DNA of 64,000 nucleotides from Mucilaginibacter aquariorum (lineage in GTDB: Bacteria > Bacteroidota > Bacteroidia > Sphingobacteriales > Sphingobacteriaceae): positions 2,046,001 to 2,110,000 of the forward strand of contig NZ_JANHOH010000001.1 in the NCBI RefSeq assembly GCF_024498135.1, written 5' to 3'. The position numbers were made by a program, and so were the translations under genes. Positions 42,130 through 51,074 of this stretch are shown piece after piece. Under the pieces are notes generated by a model. The model was not told the DNA's origin. It saw only the letters and a list, made by a program, of their open reading frames with translations, and made no database searches. Position 1 is the stretch's first letter. Each line of letters begins with the position of its first letter.

Positions 42130-43164
42130 TTGGCTTCATCACAACTATCGCAATCAAAATTAATCGGGGCCTTCGCGGTCTGCGGGTTAGTATGGGGCTC
42201 CTTGCAGGCCTATATTATCCATAGCTTTGGCTTCCCCTGGATGACCGCTGTTACAGATAGCGCTACCAGCGGCATATTGCTATGCGGTGCATGCTGGCTT
42301 ATTAATAATAACTTGCGTTATTATCAGCCCGATAAAGAAAGCTACATATACCTGTTGATATGGTGCGCCGCCCTTGCCGCCGCCTGCATTGCCGGTTGCC
42401 GTTACATACTGCCGCTGTTTAACATGGGGCAGGTGTATTTTAACTTTCTGCAGCAATCGTTGGTGATACGCTTCTTTACGCTGTTTTTAGCTATTGGATG
42501 GATGGCCATGATCAGCGCCCTGTGGTATACCCAACTGGATCATAAAAAAACCGTCGACCGTAAAACCGAAGCCGAAAAACTGGCCCGCGATGCCGAGCTT
42601 TACAATCTTCGCCAGCAATTACAACCCCACTTTTTGTTTAACAGCTTAAACTCTATTAATGCCCTTATTGGCTTTAAGCCCGATGAAGCGCGGAAGATGA
42701 TCCACCAGCTGTCAGACTTTTTGCGTGGCACCTTAAAAAAAGATGATCAGCTTTTAGTACCCCTGAATGATGAGTTGACGCATTTAAATTTATACCTGGA
42801 GATTGAGAAGGTACGTTTTGGCCACCGCCTGCAAACCGAGATAAGCTGCGATGATAAATGCGGTGAGGCCACACTGCCCTCCATGCTGTTGCAGCCACTG
42901 GTAGAGAACGCCATAAAATTCGGCTTATACGATACAACAGGCGAGGTTACCGTAAGCATTCGTGCCGAAACCGAGGACCAATACCTTATTATTATGATCC
43001 AAAACCCTTACGACCCGAAAACCAGTCGCCCGCGTAAAGGAACCGGTTTTGGCTTAAGCGGGGTACAACGCCGACTTTATTTAATATTTGCGCGTAACGA
43101 TTTGATGGAAACTCACGCAAATGATAATATATTTACAACCATAATAAAAATACCGCAGTTATGA
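42130..43164 (+). CDS. LytS/YehU-type sensor histidine kinase
   Basis: A 344-residue membrane kinase: four membrane helices in about 10-135, then the His_kinase domain with phosphoacceptor His167 in LQPHFLFNSLNSINALI and an ATPase end with TGFGLSGVQRRL. The start is a TTG 23 bp after the DUF4288 stop codon, as no ATG lies before residue 38 and the first helix would otherwise be lost. The last four bases overlap the response-regulator start (ATGA). Confidence 0.88.
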   Translation: MASSQLSQSKLIGAFAVCGLVWGSLQAYIIHSFGFPWMTAVTDSATSGILLCGACWLINNNLRYYQPDKESYIYLLIWCAALAAACIAGCRYILPLFNMGQVYFNFLQQSLVIRFFTLFLAIGWMAMISALWYTQLDHKKTVDRKTEAEKLARDAELYNLRQQLQPHFLFNSLNSINALIGFKPDEARKMIHQLSDFLRGTLKKDDQLLVPLNDELTHLNLYLEIEKVRFGHRLQTEISCDDKCGEATLPSMLLQPLVENAIKFGLYDTTGEVTVSIRAETEDQYLIIMIQNPYDPKTSRPRKGTGFGLSGVQRRLYLIFARNDLMETHANDNIFTTIIKIPQL

Positions 43165-43907
43165 TCAGCGCTTTAATTATTGACGACGAGCCTTTGGCCC
43201 GTATGGTTGTACAAGAATATTTACAGGCTTTCCCCCAGATAGAAGTGCTGCAGGAATGCGGTGATGGTTTTGAAGGCCTTAAAGCCATTCAGCAGCACCA
43301 GCCCGACCTGATATTTTTGGACGTGCAAATGCCAAAAATTAACGGCTTCGAAATGCTGGAACTGGTGGATAACCCACCGGCGGTAATATTCGCCACAGCG
43401 TTTGATGAATATGCTATAAAAGCGTTTGAAGCGCACGCGGTAGATTATCTTTTAAAACCCTTTAGTAAAGAGCGCTTTACCAAAGCCATTGAAAAACTAC
43501 TGGCGCAGGCACCTGCCGGCCCTACTCCGGTTACCAAAACTAACCCATTGTTAGAAGAAGCCGCCCAATCGCCCGGGCAAAACGAGCGTATTGTGGTAAA
43601 AACCGGCACCAAAGTAAAGATCATATCTGTGCAGGATGTAGAATACCTGCAAGCTGATGATGATTACGTGAGCGTGATCACCGCCGAAGGCGCGTTCCTA
43701 AAAAACAAGACCATGGCCTTCTTCGAGAAGACCCTTGACCCACGATATTTTGTGCGCGTACACCGTTCCTACATCATAGCCATACAGCAAATAACCCGTT
43801 TAGACCCCTACGAGAAAGACAGCCATCTGGCCATCCTAAAATCGGGCGCTAAAATACCGGTGAGCAAAACAGGTTATGTAAAATTGAAACAGGTGTTGGG
43901 GATATAA
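43161..43907 (+). CDS. LytTR-family response regulator
   Basis: A 248-residue transcription factor: a receiver domain with acidic DDE near the N-terminus, phosphoacceptor Asp54 in IFLDVQMPKINGFEML and Lys in LLKPFSKERF, then a LytTR DNA-binding domain (about 140-245, containing RVHRSYIIAIQQI). It is the partner of the kinase it overlaps. LytTR regulators bind paired direct repeats; I did not find a convincing site upstream of the LiaF-like gene. Confidence 0.92.
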   Translation: MISALIIDDEPLARMVVQEYLQAFPQIEVLQECGDGFEGLKAIQQHQPDLIFLDVQMPKINGFEMLELVDNPPAVIFATAFDEYAIKAFEAHAVDYLLKPFSKERFTKAIEKLLAQAPAGPTPVTKTNPLLEEAAQSPGQNERIVVKTGTKVKIISVQDVEYLQADDDYVSVITAEGAFLKNKTMAFFEKTLDPRYFVRVHRSYIIAIQQITRLDPYEKDSHLAILKSGAKIPVSKTGYVKLKQVLGI

Positions 43908-43931
43908 GGTGAAAGACCATGCAACCCACCC

Positions 43932-44012
43932 TGTCATTCTGAGCGGGAGCGAAGAATCTAATGTGCTACATGCTTGTAGGCGAGTTGATGCTTCACGATG
44001 TTCAGCATGACA
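43932..44012. repeat. dispersed repeat of the TGTCATTCTGAGC type
   Basis: Terminal imperfect inverted repeats: TGTCATTCTGAGC at the left and GTTCAGCATGACA at the right (11 of 13 complementary), with GAAGAATC and GATGCTTC words inside. The type is familiar from many Bacteroidota intergenic regions. Confidence 0.6.
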
Positions 44013-44071
44013 ATTTATTTCTTTTTCAAACTAAATATTTAGGTATATTTATCTCACCAATTATTTGATAG

Positions 44072-44776
44072 ATGCCTAAACTGTTTTATATCCTGCTGTT
44101 ATCATTAAGTATAATAGCGAAACCTATTGATCTGCCCGATAGCAAACGCGCGAGCACAGCACGTACTGCCATATGGCCAAAGCTGCAAAGGGAACTAAGT
44201 GAACAAGGTTTTGATAAAAATTACCGCCTTTACATCCGCGTTTTTAAACAGCTGGACCAGCTGGAAATATGGGCGAAAAAAGGCAGCAAATACGAGATCT
44301 TTAAACGCTACAATGTCTGTTATTATTCCGGTGGTTTGGGTACTAAGATGAGCAAGGGGGATGGCAAAAGTCCGGAGGGATTTTATAGCGTTGGGGCCAA
44401 ACAACTAAACCCGGTAAGTAATTACCATCTATCCATAAACATTGGTTACCCCAACAAACTCGAAAAGTTGAAAGGCTATACCGGCGATGCTATTATGATT
44501 CATGGCAGTTGCGCGTCGATAGGTTGTTACGCCATGACTAACCCCACTATCGAAGAAATTTACACTCTTGTTTATAAAGCTTTGGAAGCAGGCCAGCAAA
44601 ACATCAGCCTGGCTATATTCCCATTCCGGATGGATGACAGCCACATGAAAAATTTCACCAGCTCGCCTTATTATTTTTTCTGGAAAACGATGCAACCCGG
44701 GTATGAGTTATTTGAAAAGAACCACACGCCGCCAACGGTTAGTGTAGATAATAAACAGTACGTTTTTGGCAAGTAA
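44072..44776 (+). CDS. YkuD/YafK-type L,D-transpeptidase family protein
   Basis: A 234-residue exported protein (short signal segment) with the catalytic region IMIHGSCASIGCYAMTNP; His144 and Cys152 fit the YkuD His-x-Gly...Gly-Cys catalytic pair. YafK-type enzymes act on peptidoglycan or on protein-peptidoglycan crosslinks. Single gene; no operon partner. Confidence 0.85.
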   Translation: MPKLFYILLLSLSIIAKPIDLPDSKRASTARTAIWPKLQRELSEQGFDKNYRLYIRVFKQLDQLEIWAKKGSKYEIFKRYNVCYYSGGLGTKMSKGDGKSPEGFYSVGAKQLNPVSNYHLSINIGYPNKLEKLKGYTGDAIMIHGSCASIGCYAMTNPTIEEIYTLVYKALEAGQQNISLAIFPFRMDDSHMKNFTSSPYYFFWKTMQPGYELFEKNHTPPTVSVDNKQYVFGK

Positions 44777-44777
44777 C

Positions 44778-44852
44778 GTAGAGACGCAATACTTTGCGTC
44801 TCCCGCCATGCAATTACCTGTCTAAAGGAGACGCGAAGTATCGCGCCTCTAC
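44778..44852. repeat. paired hairpin repeat of the GTAGAGACGC type
   Basis: Two hairpins: GTAGAGACGCAA with TTGCGTCTC at 44778-44801 and GAGACGCGA with TCGCGCCTCTAC at 44829-44852. It is related to the element at 40709-40736. It lies between the convergent transpeptidase and flavin reductase genes. Confidence 0.65.
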
Positions 44853-44858
44853 AATAAA

Positions 44859-45749
44859 CTAATCTGCCAGCAACACCATCCAGGCTTCTTTCACTAAGCC
44901 ATCATCCAGCAGTTTTTTAGCTTTCAGGTGCAGCTGTAGCTCGCGGGTTTGGGTGTCGCCTATGGTGGCATCAAATAGCTCCTTTATCTCGTCGGTTTGG
45001 GCATAGGCTCCTATTTCATCATCAGTTGGCAACACTTCCACATTACCTAACTGCCCCAGGTTATTACCGGTAAGTACTTTTGAGTTACGGATAGCATAAG
45101 GGATAGCATCTACCCCAATACCTATCGTGCTTACAGGTTTGGCCACCTTAAATAAATTATCGGCTGTAACGCGGCAATACCAATCACCGCCAAGGCGGGC
45201 CACCAGATCGGTTTTTTCCTGGTTGATGGAGCCATTTTCGTTTAAAATATCTTCCTTGATATGGATAAGCTTTATCTCGGCAATCACCAAATTACCGGCA
45301 CCCGGTGTTTCAGCAAGAGCTATTATCTCTCTTATCACACACTCCAGCTGCACCGGCGATTCGGCCACACGGGGCGGTTTTACCAGTGTTGAAGGCAGCT
45401 CCGTTAAGCCTGCTTTTATGAACTCGTTTACACCCGCCGGATATTCCACGCTGGATAGGGATACCTGCTGCACCATATCGTAGTTCACAATATTGATAAC
45501 ACACTCGGGCACCTGTTTCAGGTTTTCCAGCGTGTGCTTGGTAGTATTATCCCTCACCCTGCGCGACGGCGAAAACACGCATATGGGTGGGTTTACGCTA
45601 AACAGGTTAAAAAAACTAAACGGACTCAGGTTTACATTACCGTCTTTATCCATAGTTGATGCCAGGCAAATAGGCCTGGGCGCCACCGCATGGTTAAGGT
45701 AGGCTTGTATTTGTAACGGGGAAAGGTCTTTTATATCGAGGGTTAGCAT
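44859..45749 (-). CDS. flavin reductase family protein
   Basis: A 296-residue FMN-binding split-barrel protein (MLTLDIKDLSPLQIQAYLNH, then APRPICLASTMDKDGNVNLSPFSFFNLFS and NPPICVFSPSRR). It binds flavin and uses NAD(P)H, often supplying reduced flavin to an oxygenase. The internal ATG is chosen because the codons upstream translate an inverted-repeat element. It is transcribed in the same direction as the FAH-family gene, 165 bp away, so a role in aromatic breakdown is possible but unproven. Confidence 0.85.
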   Translation of the reverse strand: MLTLDIKDLSPLQIQAYLNHAVAPRPICLASTMDKDGNVNLSPFSFFNLFSVNPPICVFSPSRRVRDNTTKHTLENLKQVPECVINIVNYDMVQQVSLSSVEYPAGVNEFIKAGLTELPSTLVKPPRVAESPVQLECVIREIIALAETPGAGNLVIAEIKLIHIKEDILNENGSINQEKTDLVARLGGDWYCRVTADNLFKVAKPVSTIGIGVDAIPYAIRNSKVLTGNNLGQLGNVEVLPTDDEIGAYAQTDEIKELFDATIGDTQTRELQLHLKAKKLLDDGLVKEAWMVLLAD

Positions 45750-45795
45750 GTTTTCTCCATGTATCAGTGCAGGGAACGAAGCACCAATCTCCACC

Positions 45796-45879
45796 CGTCA
45801 TTGCGAGGTACGAAGCAATCTCCCTTGAGGCATATCGGCTATGCATAGTCTTGAGATTGCTTCGTACCTCGCAATGACG
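45796..45879. repeat. 27-bp perfect inverted repeat (CGTCATTGCGAGG type)
   Basis: Arms 45796-45822 and 45853-45879 are exact reverse complements, separated by 30 bp that itself has small palindromic words. It lies between the flavin reductase and FAH genes, so its hairpin could separate their transcripts. Confidence 0.8.
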
Positions 45880-45914
45880 TGGTTAAAAAAGATCACTACG
45901 CTCAATGACGGCTT

Positions 45915-46910
45915 TTATTTCTTCAATCCTAAAATTGAAAAATCATCATTACTCTTCTTAATTATATTGCCAAGCATCCCTAAACCGGTTATTTCCATTT
46001 CAACCAGATCGTTTGGCTGTAACCACTGGGGCTGATAGTTAGGATCGTTTAGTAAGCCTGTACCGTTTAGTTCCAGGAAACAACCTGTACCCACCGTACC
46101 CGAGCCAATAACATCACCCGGCAGCACATCGCAACCATAGGCGCAACGTTCTATGATCTCGGCAAATGTCCAGTCCATATCGGCCATATTGCCGCTGCTC
46201 ACCTGTTTGCCGTTAACCACGCATTTCATTTCTAAATTATAGGTAACGCCAGTATGTCCTTCTTTTGGTGTGGTTTTATACTGCTCCAATTCATCGGGCG
46301 TAACCAGCCATGGGCCAATAACGGTCGAAAAATCCTTTCCCTTTGCCGGGCCAAGGTTAAGCAGCATTTCTTCCATTTGCAGGGTGCGGGCGCTCATATC
46401 ATTCATGATCATATAACCGGCAATAAAGCTATCGGCATCGGCAGCCCTTATATTACGGCCTTTTTTATTCAGCACTACGGCAACCTCCAGTTCAAAATCA
46501 AGCTTCTGAAAATGATCTGGCATACACTCAATTTCGCCGGGGCCTTGTATGGCGTTGTGGTTGGTAAAGTAAAATATAGGGTATTGGTCAAACTCCGCTA
46601 TCATATCCACCTTTCGGTTGCGCCGCGCGGCTGCCACATGCTGCCTAAAAGCGTATCCGTCACGGCACGATGTTGGGTGCGGAACGGGTGCCATCAGCTC
46701 ATAAAACAGTTCTTCTTTAGCTTGCATTTTACCCGACTGGATAGCCTCATTCACCTTTTTGGCGCGATCCATCAGCTCATCTCCTCCCCATAAAAATTCA
46801 TTCATGTTATCGGGGATGAGCTTATCACAGGAGTTTAGGTTGTAAATATGTCCGTTAATATAGATGCCCAAATGTTCCCGGTCTTCGGTTTTGTAGGATA
46901 CTAATTTCAT
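45915..46910 (-). CDS. fumarylacetoacetate hydrolase family protein
   Basis: A 331-residue enzyme with the metal-binding FAH core: LDFELEVAVVLNKKGRNI supplies the acidic ligands, followed by IAGYMIMNDMSARTLQ and GDVIGSGTVGTGCFLEL. It most likely cleaves fumarylacetoacetate to fumarate and acetoacetate, the last step of homogentisate breakdown, given the divergent hmgA and hpd genes. Other FAH-fold activities (decarboxylases, hydratases) cannot be ruled out by sequence alone. Its start overlaps the stop of the small membrane gene by four bases. Confidence 0.88.
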   Translation of the reverse strand: MKLVSYKTEDREHLGIYINGHIYNLNSCDKLIPDNMNEFLWGGDELMDRAKKVNEAIQSGKMQAKEELFYELMAPVPHPTSCRDGYAFRQHVAAARRNRKVDMIAEFDQYPIFYFTNHNAIQGPGEIECMPDHFQKLDFELEVAVVLNKKGRNIRAADADSFIAGYMIMNDMSARTLQMEEMLLNLGPAKGKDFSTVIGPWLVTPDELEQYKTTPKEGHTGVTYNLEMKCVVNGKQVSSGNMADMDWTFAEIIERCAYGCDVLPGDVIGSGTVGTGCFLELNGTGLLNDPNYQPQWLQPNDLVEMEITGLGMLGNIIKKSNDDFSILGLKK

Positions 46911-47191
46911 AGGTCGGAATTTATTTTAGATGGTTTGAATAGCTTCATTAATATTATGTTCAACAATACAATAAATGCGAATGCAATAAACAGATCATAA
47001 GCTAACTTAACAAGGTCACCCTCAAAGCGAAATCCGGTAGATCTGGCTGATTCACTGAAAAAGATGGTTGCAAAGTAAAAAGGGAACCCTATTATATAAA
47101 CACCGTTTGATGCGGCATTAAGTTGTGAAAATATTAGAGTAATGATAATCCAAATCAATATACCCAAAAAGGTAGCCTTCGTTTTGTTCAC
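46907..47191 (-). CDS. small membrane protein of unknown function
   Basis: A 94-residue protein with three hydrophobic stretches (about 6-25, 30-46 and 65-85). The start is GTG (reading MNKTKATFLG), and it ends in an ATGA overlap with the FAH gene, so it is translationally coupled to it. No family is recognised. A role linked to aromatic catabolism is not implied by sequence. Confidence 0.5.
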   Translation of the reverse strand: MNKTKATFLGILIWIIITLIFSQLNAASNGVYIIGFPFYFATIFFSESARSTGFRFEGDLVKLAYDLFIAFAFIVLLNIILMKLFKPSKINSDL

Positions 47192-47521
47192 AATTGATAG
47201 ATTGGTTAGTCAAAACTAAACATTTTTGCACTTGTTGTACCAATTATTATGCTTGCATATTAAATTTATTACACTTAATTTTGATACCAATGATGAGCAT
47301 TAAAAAACAGTTTTACTTCTCCCTTGGGCTTACTTCTATGAGTAACTCCTCTTCTTTCAGGGATGCTGTGCTCTCTAAGATCGCCTTGGCGCAATTCTAA
47401 CTTACCCCTTGTTTATATACGTCGCGGTTGCATTTTTGTAGTTAAATGCGCACCTGCCCGCCCTGTTATTTTAAACTTTTTGAACGCTTAAAACGTTCTT
47501 AATAAACCAATTAATCAGATC
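47192..47521. other. 330-bp divergent intergenic region upstream of hmgA
   Basis: No supported gene. It holds a promoter-like TAATTTTG (47276-47283) followed 7 bp later by a 36-codon frame starting MMSIKKQFYFSLGLTS (47290-47400), which I do not recognise and list here only as a possibility. The hairpin GAACG...CGTTC lies at 47480-47496 just before hmgA, and CATTTTTG near 47431 is a near-match promoter word. Confidence 0.4.
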
Positions 47522-48679
47522 ATGCCTATTTACCACACTTTAGGGACTATCCCGCATAAGCGGCATACGCAATTCCGTAAGCCCGATGGCACTTTATACG
47601 CCGAAGAGCTGGTATCAACCGAAGGTTTTTCCAGCCTGTACTCGCTGGTTTACCATGCTTACCCGCCCACTATTGTAAAAGAACTGGGTGAACCTTATTC
47701 TGTTGAGCCCAAAATTGCCCGCGAAAAACACCTGAAACATACCAGCCTTATTGGTTTTAATATCAAACCCGAGGATGATTACCTGCAAAGCCGTAAACCC
47801 GTTTTGGTGAACAGCGACCTGCACATTTCACTGGCTGCCCCGCGCAACTCAATGACCGACTATTTTTACAAGAACAGCCAGGCCGACGAGGTGATATTCA
47901 TCCACGAGGGAACCGGTACTTTAAAAACAGGCTTCGGTAAAATAAAGTTCGAGTACGGCGATTATGTGGTTATCCCGCGCGGAACCATTTATCAGCTGGA
48001 ATTTGATACACCCGATAACCGCCTATTCATAGTAGAAAGCTTTAGTCCCATCCGTTCACCAAAACGTTATCGCAACGCGTATGGGCAATTGATGGAAAAC
48101 TCGCCTTATTGCGAGCGCGATATTAAACGCCCAACCGACCTGGAAACAATCGACCAAAAAGGCGATTTTAAGATCCTGATCAAAAAACAAGGGCTGATAT
48201 ACCCGTATATCTATGGTACCCACCCCTTTGATTTTGTTGGTTGGGATGGCTTCCATTACCCATGGGCATTCTCTATACACGATTTTGAACCCATAACAGG
48301 CCGCGTGCACCAACCGCCACCGGTACACCAAACTTTTGAGGGCAACAACTTTGTGATCTGCTCATTTGTGCCGCGTAAGTTCGATTATCACCCCCTATCT
48401 ATCCCGGCGCCTTACAACCACAGCAATGTGGATAGCGACGAGGTATTGTACTACGTAGACGGCGACTTTATGAGCCGCAAAAGCGTAGTGAAAGGGCAGA
48501 TAACCCTACACCCGGGTGGCATACCACATGGCCCTGCACCGGGTTCGGTCGAAAAATCTATCGGCAAGGAATTTACTGATGAACTGGCCGTGATGATAGA
48601 CCCCTTCCGCCCGCTAATGCTAACAGAAGATGCCGTAAATATTGAAGACGAAAACTATTATAAAAGCTGGGTGATTTAA
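47522..48679 (+). CDS. hmgA: homogentisate 1,2-dioxygenase
   Basis: A 385-residue cupin-type iron dioxygenase that opens the ring of homogentisate to maleylacetoacetate. Recognisable features are FIHEGTGTLKTGFGKIKFEYGDYVVIPRG in the N-terminal cupin and the C-terminal ligand stretch PPVHQTFEG...HPGGIPHGPAPGS. Length is shorter than the mammalian enzyme but normal for bacteria. hpd follows 61 bp downstream, same strand. Confidence 0.92.
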   Translation: MPIYHTLGTIPHKRHTQFRKPDGTLYAEELVSTEGFSSLYSLVYHAYPPTIVKELGEPYSVEPKIAREKHLKHTSLIGFNIKPEDDYLQSRKPVLVNSDLHISLAAPRNSMTDYFYKNSQADEVIFIHEGTGTLKTGFGKIKFEYGDYVVIPRGTIYQLEFDTPDNRLFIVESFSPIRSPKRYRNAYGQLMENSPYCERDIKRPTDLETIDQKGDFKILIKKQGLIYPYIYGTHPFDFVGWDGFHYPWAFSIHDFEPITGRVHQPPPVHQTFEGNNFVICSFVPRKFDYHPLSIPAPYNHSNVDSDEVLYYVDGDFMSRKSVVKGQITLHPGGIPHGPAPGSVEKSIGKEFTDELAVMIDPFRPLMLTEDAVNIEDENYYKSWVI

Positions 48680-48740
48680 GGTGAAAGACTTTGAAAATCA
48701 CTAATTCAATAATTCACTAAATCACTAATTAAAATAAACA

Positions 48741-49865
48741 ATGGAAACATTAACATTAGATAAAACACCAACCACAACAGATTTTTTACCACTTAACGGT
48801 ACCGATTATGTTGAATTTTATGTGGGTAATGCCAAGCAGGCAGCACATTACTATAAAACTGCTTTCGGTTTTCAGGACCTGGCTTATGCAGGCCCCGAAA
48901 CCGGCATACGCGACCGGGCTTCATACGTTTTGCAGCAAGGCAAAATTCGTTTGGTGCTCACTACGCCGCTACACTCCGACCACCCTATTGCCGACCACAT
49001 TAAAAAACATGGCGATGGTGTAAAGGTATTAGCCCTTTGGGTTGACGATGCTTACGATGCCTTTAAACAAACCACATCGCGCGGAGCCGAGCCCTACCAG
49101 CAACCGCAAACCATAAAAGATGAGCATGGCGAAGTGCGTACCAGCGGCATTAAACTTTATGGCGAAACCGTTCACCTGTTTGTTGAACGTAAAAATTATA
49201 GCGGCCCGTTCCTGCCCGGGTATAAGGCCATGCAAACTACTTATCAGCCGCCTGTTGCAGGCCTGTTGTATGTAGACCATTGCGTAGGTAATGTCGGCTG
49301 GCATAAAATGGACAAATGGGTTAATTTTTATGAGGATATTATGGGTTTCCGCAACATATTAACCTTTGATGATAAAATGATATCTACCGAATACTCTGCA
49401 CTGATGAGCAAGGTAATGAGCAACGGAAACGGTTATGTAAAATTCCCGATAAACGAACCTGCGGAGGGTAAAAAGAAAAGCCAGATAGAAGAATACCTTG
49501 AATTTTACGAGGACGAAGGTGTGCAGCACATGGCATTAGCCACCGATGATATTGTTAAAACAGTAACCGATCTGCAAAGCCGTGGCGTGGATTTTTTAAC
49601 TGTGCCCACCACTTACTATGATGATTTAACCGCCCGTGTAGGCCATATTGATGAAGACCTGGGGCCGTTAAAACAATTAGGTATCCTGGTAGATCGCGAC
49701 GATGAGGGTTACCTGTTACAGATCTTTACAAAACCTGTTGAAGACCGCCCTACCCTGTTTTTCGAGATCATACAGCGTAAGGGTGCAAAATCATTTGGGG
49801 CCGGTAACTTTAAAGCCCTTTTTGAAGCCATTGAGCGCGAGCAGGAACTGAGAGGAAATTTGTAA
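48741..49865 (+). CDS. hpd: 4-hydroxyphenylpyruvate dioxygenase
   Basis: A 374-residue VOC-fold iron enzyme that converts 4-hydroxyphenylpyruvate to homogentisate. Metal ligands are visible as His in LLYVDHCVGNV, His in EGVQHMALATDD and Glu in LFFEIIQRKGAKSFG. It works directly before HmgA. The ATG follows an AT-rich leader with repeated AATCACTAATT words. A terminator closes the unit. Confidence 0.96.
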   Translation: METLTLDKTPTTTDFLPLNGTDYVEFYVGNAKQAAHYYKTAFGFQDLAYAGPETGIRDRASYVLQQGKIRLVLTTPLHSDHPIADHIKKHGDGVKVLALWVDDAYDAFKQTTSRGAEPYQQPQTIKDEHGEVRTSGIKLYGETVHLFVERKNYSGPFLPGYKAMQTTYQPPVAGLLYVDHCVGNVGWHKMDKWVNFYEDIMGFRNILTFDDKMISTEYSALMSKVMSNGNGYVKFPINEPAEGKKKSQIEEYLEFYEDEGVQHMALATDDIVKTVTDLQSRGVDFLTVPTTYYDDLTARVGHIDEDLGPLKQLGILVDRDDEGYLLQIFTKPVEDRPTLFFEIIQRKGAKSFGAGNFKALFEAIEREQELRGNL

Positions 49866-49901
49866 ACGTACCACCCACCTCTCTAAAATAGAAGAACTAA
49901 T

Positions 49902-49931
49902 AAAAAGCCGGATAATTTATCCGGCTTTTTT
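49902..49931 (+). terminator. rho-independent terminator after hpd
   Basis: AAAAAGCCGGATA pairs with TATCCGGCTTTTT around ATTT, with T-run, 37 bp past the hpd stop codon. Confidence 0.85.
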
Positions 49932-50001
49932 AGGTATATTTATAAAACACAACAGCCTTATTTTTAATAGCTTATAAACAATAAGGCTTTGTTTTAAAAC
50001 C

Positions 50002-50499
50002 ATGAAAACCAATATTGCCAATAGTAAATTCCAAATTATCCCATTTATAATCAGCCTGGTAATTACACTTAGCATTGGTGTAGTGGCATCGTTATTTACC
50101 CGGCCCGAAATACCCGGTTGGTATAGCACTTTAAAAAAACCATCCTTTACACCCCCTAACTGGCTTTTCCCGGTAGCATGGACAACACTTTACATCTTGA
50201 TAGCAACTGCTGCCTACATGGTTTGGGAACGCCGCGAAGGCAGCCCTACTTACAAAACAACCGTAATTATTTATATCATACAGCTGGCGCTTAACTTCTC
50301 GTGGTCGATTGTGTTTTTTGGCATGCACCAAATAGCAGGGGGGCTTATCGTAATCATTGCTTTATTGGTAACCATTGTATTAAATATATCGTGGTTTGGC
50401 AGGTTTAGCAAAACGGCTGCCTGGCTGCTGGTGCCTTATCTTTTATGGGTGAGCTATGCTACATTGTTAAACATTAGCATTGTTGTGCTTAACATGTAG
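50002..50499 (+). CDS. tspO: TspO/MBR family protein
   Basis: A 165-residue, five-helix membrane protein. Diagnostic segments are RPEIPGWYSTLKKPSFTPPNW at about 33-53 and FPVAWTTLYILIATAAYMVW. TspO binds tetrapyrroles and is linked to porphyrin handling and stress. A small secreted protein follows 38 bp later. Confidence 0.92.
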   Translation: MKTNIANSKFQIIPFIISLVITLSIGVVASLFTRPEIPGWYSTLKKPSFTPPNWLFPVAWTTLYILIATAAYMVWERREGSPTYKTTVIIYIIQLALNFSWSIVFFGMHQIAGGLIVIIALLVTIVLNISWFGRFSKTAAWLLVPYLLWVSYATLLNISIVVLNM

Positions 50500-50537
50500 G
50501 AAAAACACTATTTTTATTGCACGTTTATACGCCTGAA

Positions 50538-51074
50538 ATGAAAAGAATACTACTTGCCTTTGTCCTTATTATAGCAGCAACAGGTTTTACCTTTGCAGAT
50601 ACTATTGCCATTAACCATTTTGTAATAAAAGAAAACCCTTTCGCTAAAGATGAGGTAGCAGTTATTGCGGTAGATACTGCAGGCACCATACAAGAAAATG
50701 TGAATGGCGTTTTCACTTTCAGCTTAAACGGCTTTACCGAACAATTAAAGTTTGATAAGGGTACCGCGTTTTACAGGCGTAAGATAGAAAAATCGAGCTT
50801 TGTGTATGCCCGCCACGAGAATGATAATGGCACCCACTCTATGCTCTATTATATTTACAGGCACGATAGCAAGCTTACCCCTGTAAAAATAAGCTGGATA
50901 GTATTGATCTCTATCCCGTTGGGGCTAATACTGCTGGGTTACCTATTTAAAAGGCTTATTATTATAGCGCTCATCATCTTTTGTATATTCCTGTATTTTA
51001 ACCACAGTAACGGGTTAAGCATCCCAACCTTTTTCCAGAGCGTTATTGATGGCTTAAAGGGGATGTTTAGTTAG
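50538..51074 (+). CDS. membrane-anchored hypothetical protein
   Basis: A 178-residue protein with signal peptide MKRILLAFVLIIAATGFTFA, a periplasmic beta-rich part (about 25-115) and one or two membrane helices near the C-terminus (about 118-155). No family recognised. The ATG at the signal peptide is chosen over a longer frame. Its TAG stop is the first codon of a heptamer tandem repeat (51071-51161). Confidence 0.55.
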   Translation: MKRILLAFVLIIAATGFTFADTIAINHFVIKENPFAKDEVAVIAVDTAGTIQENVNGVFTFSLNGFTEQLKFDKGTAFYRRKIEKSSFVYARHENDNGTHSMLYYIYRHDSKLTPVKISWIVLISIPLGLILLGYLFKRLIIIALIIFCIFLYFNHSNGLSIPTFFQSVIDGLKGMFS

